A stretch of DNA of 64,000 nt from Lentimicrobium sp. L6 (GTDB lineage: Bacteria > Bacteroidota > Bacteroidia > Bacteroidales > UBA12170), in contig NZ_JABKCA010000020.1 in the NCBI RefSeq assembly GCF_013166655.1, positions 1 through 64,000 of the forward strand, in the 5' to 3' direction. Every line of letters starts with the position of its first letter. The first letter of the stretch is position 1. Positions 43,068-50,609 of this stretch are shown here, in pieces. The notes under the pieces are model-generated. The model searched no databases. It was not told where the DNA came from and was given only the letters and a program-made list of their open reading frames with translations. Both the position numbers and the translations under genes were made by a program.

Positions 43068-43862
43068 ATGATTCACTTTTACAAATATCACGGAACCGGT
43101 AACGATTTTGTCATTATTAATATGACAAAAAACTCCTTTTCACTAACAACTGAGCAAATTGCGTTTATATGTGATAGACACAAAGGTATAGGAGCTGATG
43201 GATTAATGATGCTTTTAAATTCGGAGGATTCTGATTTCAGAATGAAGTATTATAACAGCGATGGCAAAGAAGGCAGTATGTGTGGAAATGGTGGTCGATG
43301 CATGCTCGCATTTGCTTATGATATGGGAATTACAAAGGAGGTATATCGCTTTATAGCCATTGACGGAAATCACGAAGGAAGAATTTTAAAAGAGCATCCC
43401 ACTGAAAAACTCGTCGAACTAAAAATGAGTGATGTTCATGAGACTAAATCTTTAAACAACAACTTCGAAATCAATACTGGCTCTCCTCATTATCTCGATT
43501 TTCGCGAAGAAGTGGAAAAACTAGATGTGGTTGAAGAAGGGAAAGCTATTCGCTATTCCGATGCTTATCAAGAAGAAGGTATTAATGTAAATTTCGTAGA
43601 GCAAAAAAAGAATCAGCTTTATGTAAGAACCTATGAAAGAGGTGTTGAGAATGAGACCTTAGCTTGCGGAACTGGCGTAACAGCTGCAGCTATCGCTTCT
43701 TCAATTCGCCAAAATTTGATTTATAAAAATTTCAATATCAAAGTATTGGGTGGCCAATTAAATGTAAAATTTGAAACAGAGGATGGTAATTTTTTTCATT
43801 CTATCTATCTTACAGGTCCTGCAGTATTTGTATACGAAGGCCATATAAATATCCCTTTTTAA
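43068..43862 (+). CDS. dapF: Diaminopimelate epimerase
   Basis: This 264-residue enzyme converts LL- to meso-diaminopimelate, the step supplying the peptidoglycan cross-linking residue and the lysine precursor. Both active-site cysteines are present, in GSMCGNGGRCM (~residue 73) and TLACGTGVTAAA (~residue 205), within duplicated halves of the DAP epimerase fold. The N-terminal HFYKYHGTGNDFVII is the conserved start, so the ATG is secure. It is the first gene of a tight cluster (1-base gap to a GNAT acetyltransferase, then 4 bases to mltG), which groups it with cell-wall functions. Confidence 0.97.
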   Translation: MIHFYKYHGTGNDFVIINMTKNSFSLTTEQIAFICDRHKGIGADGLMMLLNSEDSDFRMKYYNSDGKEGSMCGNGGRCMLAFAYDMGITKEVYRFIAIDGNHEGRILKEHPTEKLVELKMSDVHETKSLNNNFEINTGSPHYLDFREEVEKLDVVEEGKAIRYSDAYQEEGINVNFVEQKKNQLYVRTYERGVENETLACGTGVTAAAIASSIRQNLIYKNFNIKVLGGQLNVKFETEDGNFFHSIYLTGPAVFVYEGHINIPF

Positions 43863-43863
43863 T

Positions 43864-44385
43864 ATGATAGAAAACCATAAAATAGCTTTACGAGCTCCAG
43901 AGCTTAGCGACTTAGAAATTTTGTTTGATTGGGAAAACCAATCTGAATTTTGGTATTTAAGCAATACTATCCTCCCCTTTTCTCGATTCGATATAGAGCA
44001 ATTTATTCTACAAGGAAATCACGATATCTATGCTGACAAACAATTTCGTTTCATGATCACTAATAAAGAAAATGATGAAGTATTAGGCTGTGTGGATATA
44101 TTTGATTTTGATGCCCATAATGAGCGGGCTGGTTTGGGGATTTTAATTGATGAGAAATATAGACAAAAAGGTTGGGCCAGTGAAGCTTTGGAACTGATTA
44201 TTGGCTACGCATTTAAACAATTGAAACTGCATCAATTGTATTGCAATATCTTAAGTTCAAATACCGAGAGTCTAAATCTGTTTAAAAAGAAACATTTTTC
44301 CGAAATTGGAGTAAAACAGGATTGGGTATTTATTGAAGGTAAATATCACGACGAGATTTTATTGCAATTAATCAGGAAAAACTAA
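43864..44385 (+). CDS. GNAT family N-acetyltransferase (RimJ/RimL-like)
   Basis: This 173-residue acetyltransferase has the N-terminal pattern KIALRAPELSDLEILFDWEN. Its acetyl-CoA binding core is RAGLGILIDEKYRQKGWASE, with motif A (R/Q-x-x-G-x-G/A) represented by RQKGWASEAL. The C-terminal strand pattern LHQLYCNILSSNTESLNLFK is also typical. The substrate may be a protein N-terminus, an amino group on an antibiotic or a sugar, as usual for this subgroup. It starts 1 base after the dapF stop and ends 4 bases before mltG, so it is translated in the same operon. A role in cell-wall metabolism is suggested only by position. Confidence 0.88.
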   Translation: MIENHKIALRAPELSDLEILFDWENQSEFWYLSNTILPFSRFDIEQFILQGNHDIYADKQFRFMITNKENDEVLGCVDIFDFDAHNERAGLGILIDEKYRQKGWASEALELIIGYAFKQLKLHQLYCNILSSNTESLNLFKKKHFSEIGVKQDWVFIEGKYHDEILLQLIRKN

Positions 44386-44389
44386 ATTT

Positions 44390-45475
44390 ATGTCTAATTA
44401 TCATAGTTCTTATCGCCGTAATTCTAGGAAAAAGAAAAATCCATTCCGCATGGTCTTATTCATTTTACTTATTGGAATCATTATAATCGGTGGTATTGCT
44501 GCATATATGGCTTATCAAATAGTGATGGCACCTAATATTTGGACCGAAGAAGAAAAAGAACAATACATCTATATTAATAATGAGGATGATTTTGAAAGCA
44601 TTAAGAATCAACTATATGCCAACGGGAACATCATCCACCGCAATAATTTTGAGCTATTAGCTGATTACAAGAAATACGCTGACAATATTAAACCTGGTCG
44701 CTATTCCATAAAAAATGGAATGAATAATAATGAACTGATTAACCTATTACGAAGCGGTAATCAAGAACCCATAAAACTCATTTTCAACAACATAAGATTA
44801 AAAGAGGATTTATCAAAAAGAATTGCCGAGCAAATTAATATCGACGAAGATTTACTTCTTGAAAAATTAAACGATTCTGTTTATTGTAATTCTGTTGGCT
44901 TTAGTACTGAAACCGTAAAAAGCATGTTTTTGCCCAACACCTATTTTGTTTATTGGAATACCACCACTGATGAGTTTTTAAACAGAATGAGCTTTGAGTA
45001 TAAGCAATTTTGGACAGAAGAAAGAGTGACTAAAGCTAATGACAAAAACCTAAACCCTATAGAAGTAAGTATTTTAGCAAGTATTGTGGAAAAAGAGACC
45101 CAAAAGAACGACGAGAAAGCAAGGGTTGCTGGGGTTTATATAAACAGAATTGAAAGTGGTTGGAGGCTACAAGCAGACCCTACTCTTATATATGCATTAG
45201 GGGATTTCAATATTAAAAGAGTTCTAAATGTATATAAAGAAATTGACTCACCTTATAATACCTATAAGTATACAGGCCTTCCACCTGGCCCCATATGCAT
45301 CCCTAGTATTTCATCGATAAATGCAGTACTAAATGCTGAAGAGCATAGCTACTTCTTTTTCTGTGCCAAGCCTGACTATTCTGGCTATCATAACTTTGCA
45401 AAAAACAGCAAACAACATATTAATAATGCCAATGCTTATCGTGAGTTTTTAAACAAAGAAAAAATATTCAAATAA
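44390..45475 (+). CDS. mltG: Endolytic peptidoglycan transglycosylase MltG
   Basis: This 361-residue inner-membrane lytic transglycosylase of the YceG family cuts nascent glycan strands and is thought to set their length. A basic cytoplasmic N-terminus (SSYRRNSRKKKNPFRM) precedes a single transmembrane helix (~21-43). A LysM-like subdomain (~60-125) and the catalytic domain follow. The general-acid Glu lies in SILASIVEKETQKNDEKAR, and the substrate site includes GWRLQADPTLIYALGD and YNTYKYTGLPPGPICIPS, both strongly conserved. It is the third gene of the dapF operon. Length and motif order are normal. Confidence 0.95.
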   Translation: MSNYHSSYRRNSRKKKNPFRMVLFILLIGIIIIGGIAAYMAYQIVMAPNIWTEEEKEQYIYINNEDDFESIKNQLYANGNIIHRNNFELLADYKKYADNIKPGRYSIKNGMNNNELINLLRSGNQEPIKLIFNNIRLKEDLSKRIAEQINIDEDLLLEKLNDSVYCNSVGFSTETVKSMFLPNTYFVYWNTTTDEFLNRMSFEYKQFWTEERVTKANDKNLNPIEVSILASIVEKETQKNDEKARVAGVYINRIESGWRLQADPTLIYALGDFNIKRVLNVYKEIDSPYNTYKYTGLPPGPICIPSISSINAVLNAEEHSYFFFCAKPDYSGYHNFAKNSKQHINNANAYREFLNKEKIFK

Positions 45476-45512
45476 ATTATAATCTAAATTATTAATCTCT
45501 CAAATCATTTTA

Positions 45513-45520
45513 TACATTTG
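45513..45520 (+). promoter_or_regulatory. -7 promoter element
   Basis: TACATTTG, about 29 bases before the ATG at 45550. Confidence 0.5.
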
Positions 45521-45549
45521 CGTATTAATATTAACACAATCAAAATCTT

Positions 45550-46140
45550 ATGAAAAAAATTATTCTAGTATTCATCGCATCATTTATGATGATCGGGTTC
45601 ACTCAAGCACAAAAAATTAAAATCGTTAGTGGTGATATGGGTTTTATGAAAGACTTAGCAGAACTGAATGTTACTTTCGAATATCCAGAGGATATGAAAT
45701 TTGGCAAAACTACTCAAGATAAATATATTGAGAAGAAAATGGCTGATGCTGAGGAAAAAGAAGAAGGTGCTGGAGAAGCATGGAAAGATTCTTATTTTGC
45801 AGATAGAGAAGACCATTATGAGCCCATGTTTATGGAAGGAATGGAAAAGTATGCTGGTGACCTTTTTGTAGCACAAGACGATTCTGATTATGAATACACC
45901 ATGATAGTAAAAACTACTTTTACAGAGCCTGGTTTCTTTATGGGATTTCAGAACAAAAAATCTGCCATCGACCTAGAAATCACTTTTGTAAAAACAGATG
46001 CTACTGATGAGGCCCTTGCTGTAGTGAAAATTACTAAAGCTCCTGGAGCTGCAGCTCCAGATACAGGGCTTAGAGTTGGTGATGCCTATTTTACGGCTGC
46101 TCAACAATTCGGTAAGCTTTTAAAGAAAAAATACCTATAG
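45550..46140 (+). CDS. Secreted conserved hypothetical protein
   Basis: This 196-residue protein has a signal peptide (cleavage near IGFTQAQ). The mature domain begins KIKIVSGDMGFMKDLAELNV, has a Lys/Glu-rich central segment (KKMADAEEKEEGAGEAWKD), and ends in beta strands (EYTMIVKTTFTEPGFFMGF, AVVKITKAPGA) and an amphipathic helix (FTAAQQFGKLLKKKYL). This resembles small periplasmic proteins common in Bacteroidales. I do not know a named function. It has its own promoter and a strong terminator, so it is transcribed alone. Confidence 0.75.
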   Translation: MKKIILVFIASFMMIGFTQAQKIKIVSGDMGFMKDLAELNVTFEYPEDMKFGKTTQDKYIEKKMADAEEKEEGAGEAWKDSYFADREDHYEPMFMEGMEKYAGDLFVAQDDSDYEYTMIVKTTFTEPGFFMGFQNKKSAIDLEITFVKTDATDEALAVVKITKAPGAAAPDTGLRVGDAYFTAAQQFGKLLKKKYL

Positions 46141-46160
46141 TTGAGCATCAACTATTCAAA

Positions 46161-46197
46161 AACCGTCTTTAACATTCTGTTAAGGACGGTTTTTTTT
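46161..46197 (+). terminator. Intrinsic terminator
   Basis: AACCGTCtTTAAC and GTTAAgGACGGTT pair over 12 positions around a short ATTCT loop, followed by a run of T. It lies 20 bases after the stop at 46140. Confidence 0.9.
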
Positions 46198-46216
46198 ATA
46201 GCCTGTTTTTATGTTT

Positions 46217-46224
46217 TATCTTTG
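46217..46224 (+). promoter_or_regulatory. -7 promoter element
   Basis: TATCTTTG, 24 bases before the ATG at 46249 and directly after the preceding terminator. Confidence 0.55.
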
Positions 46225-46248
46225 CTACTCACAAAAAACCTATAAAGA

Positions 46249-46713
46249 ATGAAACGTAGAGATTTATTTAAGAAAATAAGTGCAGCAAGTGCTGGCATAT
46301 TAGTCGGAGGAGCTCTTTTAAATTCTTCTTCAGCCCAAGCTCAAGAACAAAAGCAAGAGAAGCTTATTATCAATCGCATGAAAATGAGTTTTGCCGATCC
46401 TAAAAACCCTACTCCACATGAACTTAAACACACTCCTCAAATTACTTTTGGAGAACAAGACTCAAAAGGATTTACAAAAGTTATCATCACCATTGGGCAA
46501 GGTGGTATCATACATCCTACCGAAGAAAACCATTGGATAGATTACCTGACTATATATAAAAATGACAAATTGGTCTCTAATCTAGTTTTAGAAAATGGCC
46601 CTATAAGAGGATATGGTGAGCATTACCTAAAACTACAATCAGGAGATATTGTAAAAGTAGAAGCTGGCTGTAATCTTCATGGCATATGGGAACATGCTGA
46701 GAAATTAGGTTAA
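46249..46713 (+). CDS. Tat-exported superoxide reductase-like (neelaredoxin/desulfoferrodoxin) protein
   Basis: This 154-residue protein begins with a twin-arginine signal (MKRRDLFKKISAASAG, cleavage near SSAQAQ). The mature part is a single desulfoferrodoxin/superoxide reductase iron domain. It keeps the five ligands expected of the Fe(His)4Cys centre: His in ELKHTPQITF, the His pair in IIHPTEENHWIDYLTI, and Cys and His in GCNLHGIWEH. There is no N-terminal rubredoxin-like centre, so it is class II-like in layout. Tat export fits a metal cofactor inserted in the cytoplasm. The likely role is detoxifying superoxide or acting as a redox protein in the periplasm. The usual Glu/Lys of the active-site loop should be checked (EL-KH here). 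Confidence 0.85.
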   Translation: MKRRDLFKKISAASAGILVGGALLNSSSAQAQEQKQEKLIINRMKMSFADPKNPTPHELKHTPQITFGEQDSKGFTKVIITIGQGGIIHPTEENHWIDYLTIYKNDKLVSNLVLENGPIRGYGEHYLKLQSGDIVKVEAGCNLHGIWEHAEKLG

Positions 46714-46775
46714 GATACAATTTTAAAAAAACTCATTATTTTTCTCAAAAAACTTCTCATTTTTTGAAATTAGAC

Positions 46776-46783
46776 TACTTTTG
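46776..46783 (+). promoter_or_regulatory. -7 promoter element of the TonB receptor gene
   Basis: TACTTTTG, leader ~30 nt to the ATG at 46814. The short leader excludes a cobalamin riboswitch. Confidence 0.55.
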
Positions 46784-46813
46784 CCGGCTTAATAATCATT
46801 AAAATATTTCATT

Positions 46814-48850
46814 ATGAAATCTAGAAGTTTTAGTGGTCCTCGTTCTATTCATTTCCGTCAATGGAGTCGAAAAGCCTATGCAGTGTTTAATAGTTTGAAA
46901 AGCGTAGTGAAAATCGGAAGATTGGAGCTTACTTTCAGCATTTTGACACTGGCTGCTAGTGCTGTTGTAGCACAAAGCGCCACCTTGGCTATTCCAGGTG
47001 AAGATGTGGAGTTGGAAGAATTAGAAGTGACCGCACAAGCAGAACCTCTGGTTTTCTCGCAACATGGAAGGATGATTACTACCATCACTAAACAAGAGAT
47101 TGAGTCGGCGCCCGTCAGCGATTTGGCAGAGCTTCTCTCTTTTGTACAGTCGGTAGACATCCGCCAAAGAGGAGGCCAAGGAGTACAAGCAGATGTGAGC
47201 ATCAGAGGTGGCTCATTCGATCAAGTTTTAGTGTTAATCAACGGAATTCCCGTTTCTGACCCCCAAACTGGTCATTTTAATTTGAATATCCCGGTTGATA
47301 TTTCCGATATTCAAAAAGTAGAAGTGCTGAAAGGCCCTGGTGCTCGAGTTTTCGGACCCAATGCCTTTAGTGGTGCCATCAACATTATTACCAAAGCTGA
47401 AGAAGGAAACCATCTATCGGCCAGGTTGATGGGTGGACAAAATGGTTTATATCATTATGGAGCTACGGGAAACTTCCAAGTGAAAAACTGGAAAACACGA
47501 GTTTCCTACGACCAGAAAGCCAGTGATGGTTATATGGAAAATACCGACTTTAAAAGCTATAATGCTTTTTTACAGTCAAGTCTACAATTGAAAGCCCTAT
47601 TGATGGATGCCCAACTGGGATTTATGCAGAAGGACTTTGGAGCCAACTCTTTTTACTCTCCCAAATATCCTTTGCAGTACGAAAGCAACCAGAGCAGAAA
47701 TGCAGCACTTGGGTTTCATTTTGGCAACAAGTTGAGGCTTTCTGTGCTCCCCTATTATCGTCAGCATAGAGACAATTGGCAACTCACCAGAGAGAAGCCA
47801 GAGCTCTATCAGAACTTCCACCAAACAGATGTTTACGGAGGAAGGGTAAAAATGATATTCTATTCTAAATTGGGAAAAACTTCGGTGGGATTAAATATCA
47901 AAAGAGAGCATTTGTTGAGTTCGAGTATGGGAGAAAAGCTGGACGAGCCAGAAAATATCAGCTGGGCAAAAGACCAAGAGTTTAAATATTCTTTTGAGCG
48001 CGACCATGCAGGTTTATATGTGGAACAATCTAAAGAATTGGGTAAAAAGTGGCAGATTTCACTTGGATTACTGGCCCACTGGTATTCCACTAAAGACCAA
48101 GATATCTCCGTTTATCCTGGTTTAGACATAAGCTATCAACTGAATCCAGAACTCAAATTAATAGCCTCCGCTAATCATGCCATGAGACTTCCTACATTCA
48201 CTGATTTATTCTATTCTGGACCTGCTAATATGGGTAATACAGAATTAAATCCAGAGAAATCATTCACTTTAGAAATGGGTACTGAATACCAAAAAGAAGG
48301 ATATCAGATTCAAGCAGCAGTATTCCGCCGTTATGGAAACGATATCATTGATTGGGTATGGCATGACACCATTTGGAGAACAGAAAACATCACAGACCTT
48401 ACCACCAATGGTATAGAATTGGCCACAAGAATACAACCCGATGTATTGTGGAATGTGAAGTTTTGGAAGCAGATGAACTTAGACTACACCTATTTGGATA
48501 TGAAAAAAGAAGATATAGACCTTCAGAGCAAATATGCCTTGAATAATCTTCGCCATCAGTTTAATCTGGTCTTTCAGTTTAAATTGATTAAGAATCTAAA
48601 TCTTCAGATTGCATCTTCCTATAAAGATAGATTAGGCTCTTATCAAACTTATAATTTTGAGGAGTCTACGTACGAAGACCATCCTTATGAAGATTATTGG
48701 TCTATCAATGCTAAATTGAGCTATAAATACAAATCCATGGAGTTTTTTGCAGAAGCCAACAATATAAACGATGTTAAAGTTGTAGAGTTTGGTGTGGCTC
48801 AGCCTGGGCTTTGGATGCTTGGAGGTATAAAGTATAAACTTGAGCTTTAA
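46814..48850 (+). CDS. TonB-dependent receptor, BtuB-like, with extended signal peptide
   Basis: This is a 678-residue outer-membrane receptor. The N-terminus has a long pre-signal extension (FRQWSRKAYAVFNSLKSVV, then IGRLELTFSIL) before the hydrophobic core and a cleavage site near AVVAQS, an extended form I have seen on Bacteroidota receptors. The plug (~60-190) has ELEELEVTAQAEPL, MITTITKQEIESAPVSDLA, RGGQGVQADVSIRGGSFDQV, LVLINGIPVSDPQTGHFN and KVEVLKGPGARVFGPNAFSG. The barrel ends with LWMLGGIKYKLEL. The plug is of the small-ligand type (cobalamin, siderophore) rather than SusC. No binding-protein or ABC transporter genes are adjacent, so the substrate is open. Confidence 0.9.
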   Translation: MKSRSFSGPRSIHFRQWSRKAYAVFNSLKSVVKIGRLELTFSILTLAASAVVAQSATLAIPGEDVELEELEVTAQAEPLVFSQHGRMITTITKQEIESAPVSDLAELLSFVQSVDIRQRGGQGVQADVSIRGGSFDQVLVLINGIPVSDPQTGHFNLNIPVDISDIQKVEVLKGPGARVFGPNAFSGAINIITKAEEGNHLSARLMGGQNGLYHYGATGNFQVKNWKTRVSYDQKASDGYMENTDFKSYNAFLQSSLQLKALLMDAQLGFMQKDFGANSFYSPKYPLQYESNQSRNAALGFHFGNKLRLSVLPYYRQHRDNWQLTREKPELYQNFHQTDVYGGRVKMIFYSKLGKTSVGLNIKREHLLSSSMGEKLDEPENISWAKDQEFKYSFERDHAGLYVEQSKELGKKWQISLGLLAHWYSTKDQDISVYPGLDISYQLNPELKLIASANHAMRLPTFTDLFYSGPANMGNTELNPEKSFTLEMGTEYQKEGYQIQAAVFRRYGNDIIDWVWHDTIWRTENITDLTTNGIELATRIQPDVLWNVKFWKQMNLDYTYLDMKKEDIDLQSKYALNNLRHQFNLVFQFKLIKNLNLQIASSYKDRLGSYQTYNFEESTYEDHPYEDYWSINAKLSYKYKSMEFFAEANNINDVKVVEFGVAQPGLWMLGGIKYKLEL

Positions 48851-48876
48851 AAAGATTGGTTTTAATTTCAATTTCA

Positions 48877-48908
48877 GTGGTGCCTATTTAAATGGGCACC
48901 ACTTTTTT
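48877..48908 (+). terminator. Intrinsic terminator of the TonB receptor gene
   Basis: GTGGTGCC (48877-48884) pairs with GGCACCAC (48895-48902), followed by six T; it lies ~27 bases after the stop. Confidence 0.88.
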
Positions 48909-49054
48909 AAAAAAAATATCAAGTTTAACAAAAGCGATCTAATGAAATCTGTATATATGACCTAAAATAAGTTATACCCTAGAACAATTGAGTAAGTTTG
49001 ATATTTAATTGGTATAATAAGCATAGTCAGCCAATATGATAAATTGATCCAAAC

Positions 49055-49087
49055 CTAAAAAGAAAGCCTGACATCCGCCAGGCTTTC
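49055..49087 (-). terminator. Intrinsic terminator of metK
   Basis: On the minus strand GAAAGCCTG and CAGGCTTTC form a perfect 9-bp stem with an 8-nt loop (49062-49070 with 49079-49087), followed by a T-rich run. Confidence 0.88.
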
Positions 49088-49108
49088 AATATCTAAATTT
49101 TGCATAGA

Positions 49109-50362
49109 TTATAAACCAAATGCTGTTTTTAATACATCAACATAGTCTAATTTCTCCCAGGTAAACAATTCTACTTCTACTTCTTTATCACCTTGATAAG
49201 GACTATGGAATTTTTTCTTCACAGTTTTTGGAGTTCTTCCCATATGACCATAAGATGCTGTTTCAGCATAAATTGGGTTTCTAAGTTTTAACCTATCTTC
49301 AATAAAAGCTGGACGAAGGTCAAATACTTCTTGAATCATTTTTGCAATTTCACCATCAGACAATTCTACCTGAGAACTTCCATAAGTATTTACATAAACA
49401 CCAACCGGTTGCGCGACTCCAATAGCATAACTCAACTGTACTAATACTTCATTAGCTATTCCTGCTGCCACCATGTTTTTTGCAATATGACGAGAAGCAT
49501 AAGCCGCAGACCTGTCTACTTTACTAGGATCCTTACCAGAGAAAGCTCCACCACCATGAGCACCTTTACCACCATAGGTGTCAACAATAATCTTACGGCC
49601 TGTCAAACCAGTATCACCATGGGGACCACCTATCACGAACTTTCCTGTAGGATTTACATGATATATGATTTCTTCATTGAATAATGATTGTATTTTTTCA
49701 GGCAATAAAGCTTTTACACGAGGCACTAAAATATTAATAACATCCTCTTTAATTTTTTGAACCATAGGCTCATCATCATCAAATTCATCATGCTGAGTTG
49801 AAACAACGATAGTATCAATTCTGACAGGTTGGTTATCATCACCATACTCTACAGTTACCTGACTCTTGCTATCAGGACGTAAGTAAGTCATTTCTTTACC
49901 TTCACGACGAATAGCAGCCATTTCATAAAGAAGAATATGCGAAATCTCTAATGCTAAAGGCATGTAAGAATCAGTATCTTTACAAGCATAACCAAACATC
50001 ATTCCTTGGTCACCAGCACCTTGGTCTTCTTTATTTACCTTATCTACTCCACGGTTAATATCATCCGATTGTTCATGAATAGCCGATAAAACACCGCAAG
50101 AATTACCATCGAACATATATTCGCTCTTGGTATATCCTATTTTATTAATGACTTCACGTGCCACCTGCTGAACATCAACATAGGTATTAGATTTAACTTC
50201 TCCTGCTAAAACTACTTGACCAGTAGTAACAAGAGTCTCGATGGCAACTTTAGAATCAGCGTCATAAGCGATAAAAGCATCTAATAATGCGTCAGAAATC
50301 TGATCAGAAACTTTGTCTGGATGACCTTCGGAAACAGATTCGGATGTGAATAAATATCCCAT
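49109..50362 (-). CDS. metK: S-adenosylmethionine synthase (methionine adenosyltransferase)
   Basis: This 417-residue enzyme makes S-adenosylmethionine from methionine and ATP. The family motifs are all present: the N-terminal [20 protein letters not shown], the [10 protein letters not shown] signature, the P-loop-like [19 protein letters not shown], and [11 protein letters not shown]. The protein is slightly longer than the ~385-residue E. coli enzyme, mainly through a 20-25-residue acidic insertion around [20 protein letters not shown], which is common in Bacteroidota. It is monocistronic. The 131-base leader between a TATCTTTG promoter and the ATG contains conserved-looking structure resembling a SAM-II riboswitch, suggesting product feedback on its own expression. 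Confidence 0.97.
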   Translation of the reverse strand: MGYLFTSESVSEGHPDKVSDQISDALLDAFIAYDADSKVAIETLVTTGQVVLAGEVKSNTYVDVQQVAREVINKIGYTKSEYMFDGNSCGVLSAIHEQSDDINRGVDKVNKEDQGAGDQGMMFGYACKDTDSYMPLALEISHILLYEMAAIRREGKEMTYLRPDSKSQVTVEYGDDNQPVRIDTIVVSTQHDEFDDDEPMVQKIKEDVINILVPRVKALLPEKIQSLFNEEIIYHVNPTGKFVIGGPHGDTGLTGRKIIVDTYGGKGAHGGGAFSGKDPSKVDRSAAYASRHIAKNMVAAGIANEVLVQLSYAIGVAQPVGVYVNTYGSSQVELSDGEIAKMIQEVFDLRPAFIEDRLKLRNPIYAETASYGHMGRTPKTVKKKFHSPYQGDKEVEVELFTWEKLDYVDVLKTAFGL

Positions 50363-50429
50363 TTTATTTATATTTTATAATTTTTTAAATATTTACGGGA
50401 AAGACGCTTGCAAGGAAATGTAAAGACAT

Positions 50430-50487
50430 TATTGTTTTAGCATTTTTTTAATGTGGTTGCAAGCAAATCAAATCTTTCCACTCATTT
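50430..50487 (-). ncRNA. Candidate SAM-II-like riboswitch in the metK leader
   Basis: On the minus strand the leader contains GAUUU, then UUGCUUGCAACCAC, an A-rich stretch, and AUGCUAAAACA. This is the order and spacing of the SAM-II core (GAUUU...UUGC..GC...AAA..GCUAAAA). A candidate first helix is GUGG (complement of 50478-50481) with CCAC (complement of 50453-50456). A second possible pairing, GCUUGCAA with UUGCAAGC, links this region to 50406-50413 nearer the start codon and could be the alternative fold. The gene downstream makes SAM. The match was made by eye; the pseudoknot pairing was not demonstrated. Confidence 0.5.
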
Positions 50488-50493
50488 CGAGGG

Positions 50494-50501
50494 CAAAGAT
50501 A
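50494..50501 (-). promoter_or_regulatory. -7 promoter element of metK
   Basis: TATCTTTG on the minus strand, giving a leader of roughly 125 nt, much longer than others in this window. Confidence 0.55.
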
Positions 50502-50609
50502 AATAAAATTAGAGATAATTTATCATGAAATTCTACCCTTTTATATAAAACGGCCCTATTTAGAGCTAATTTGGAAAATGATAACAAAATTACCAAATTC
50601 ATTATGCCA

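Noticed and set aside
46714-46813. Cobalamin riboswitch before the BtuB-like receptor
   Set aside because: Only ~30 bases lie between the promoter element and the ATG, far too short for a cobalamin riboswitch.
46876-47202. 108-codon frame antisense to the TonB receptor
   Set aside because: Lies fully inside a clear gene on the other strand; Ser/Cys-rich composition is typical of an antisense shadow.
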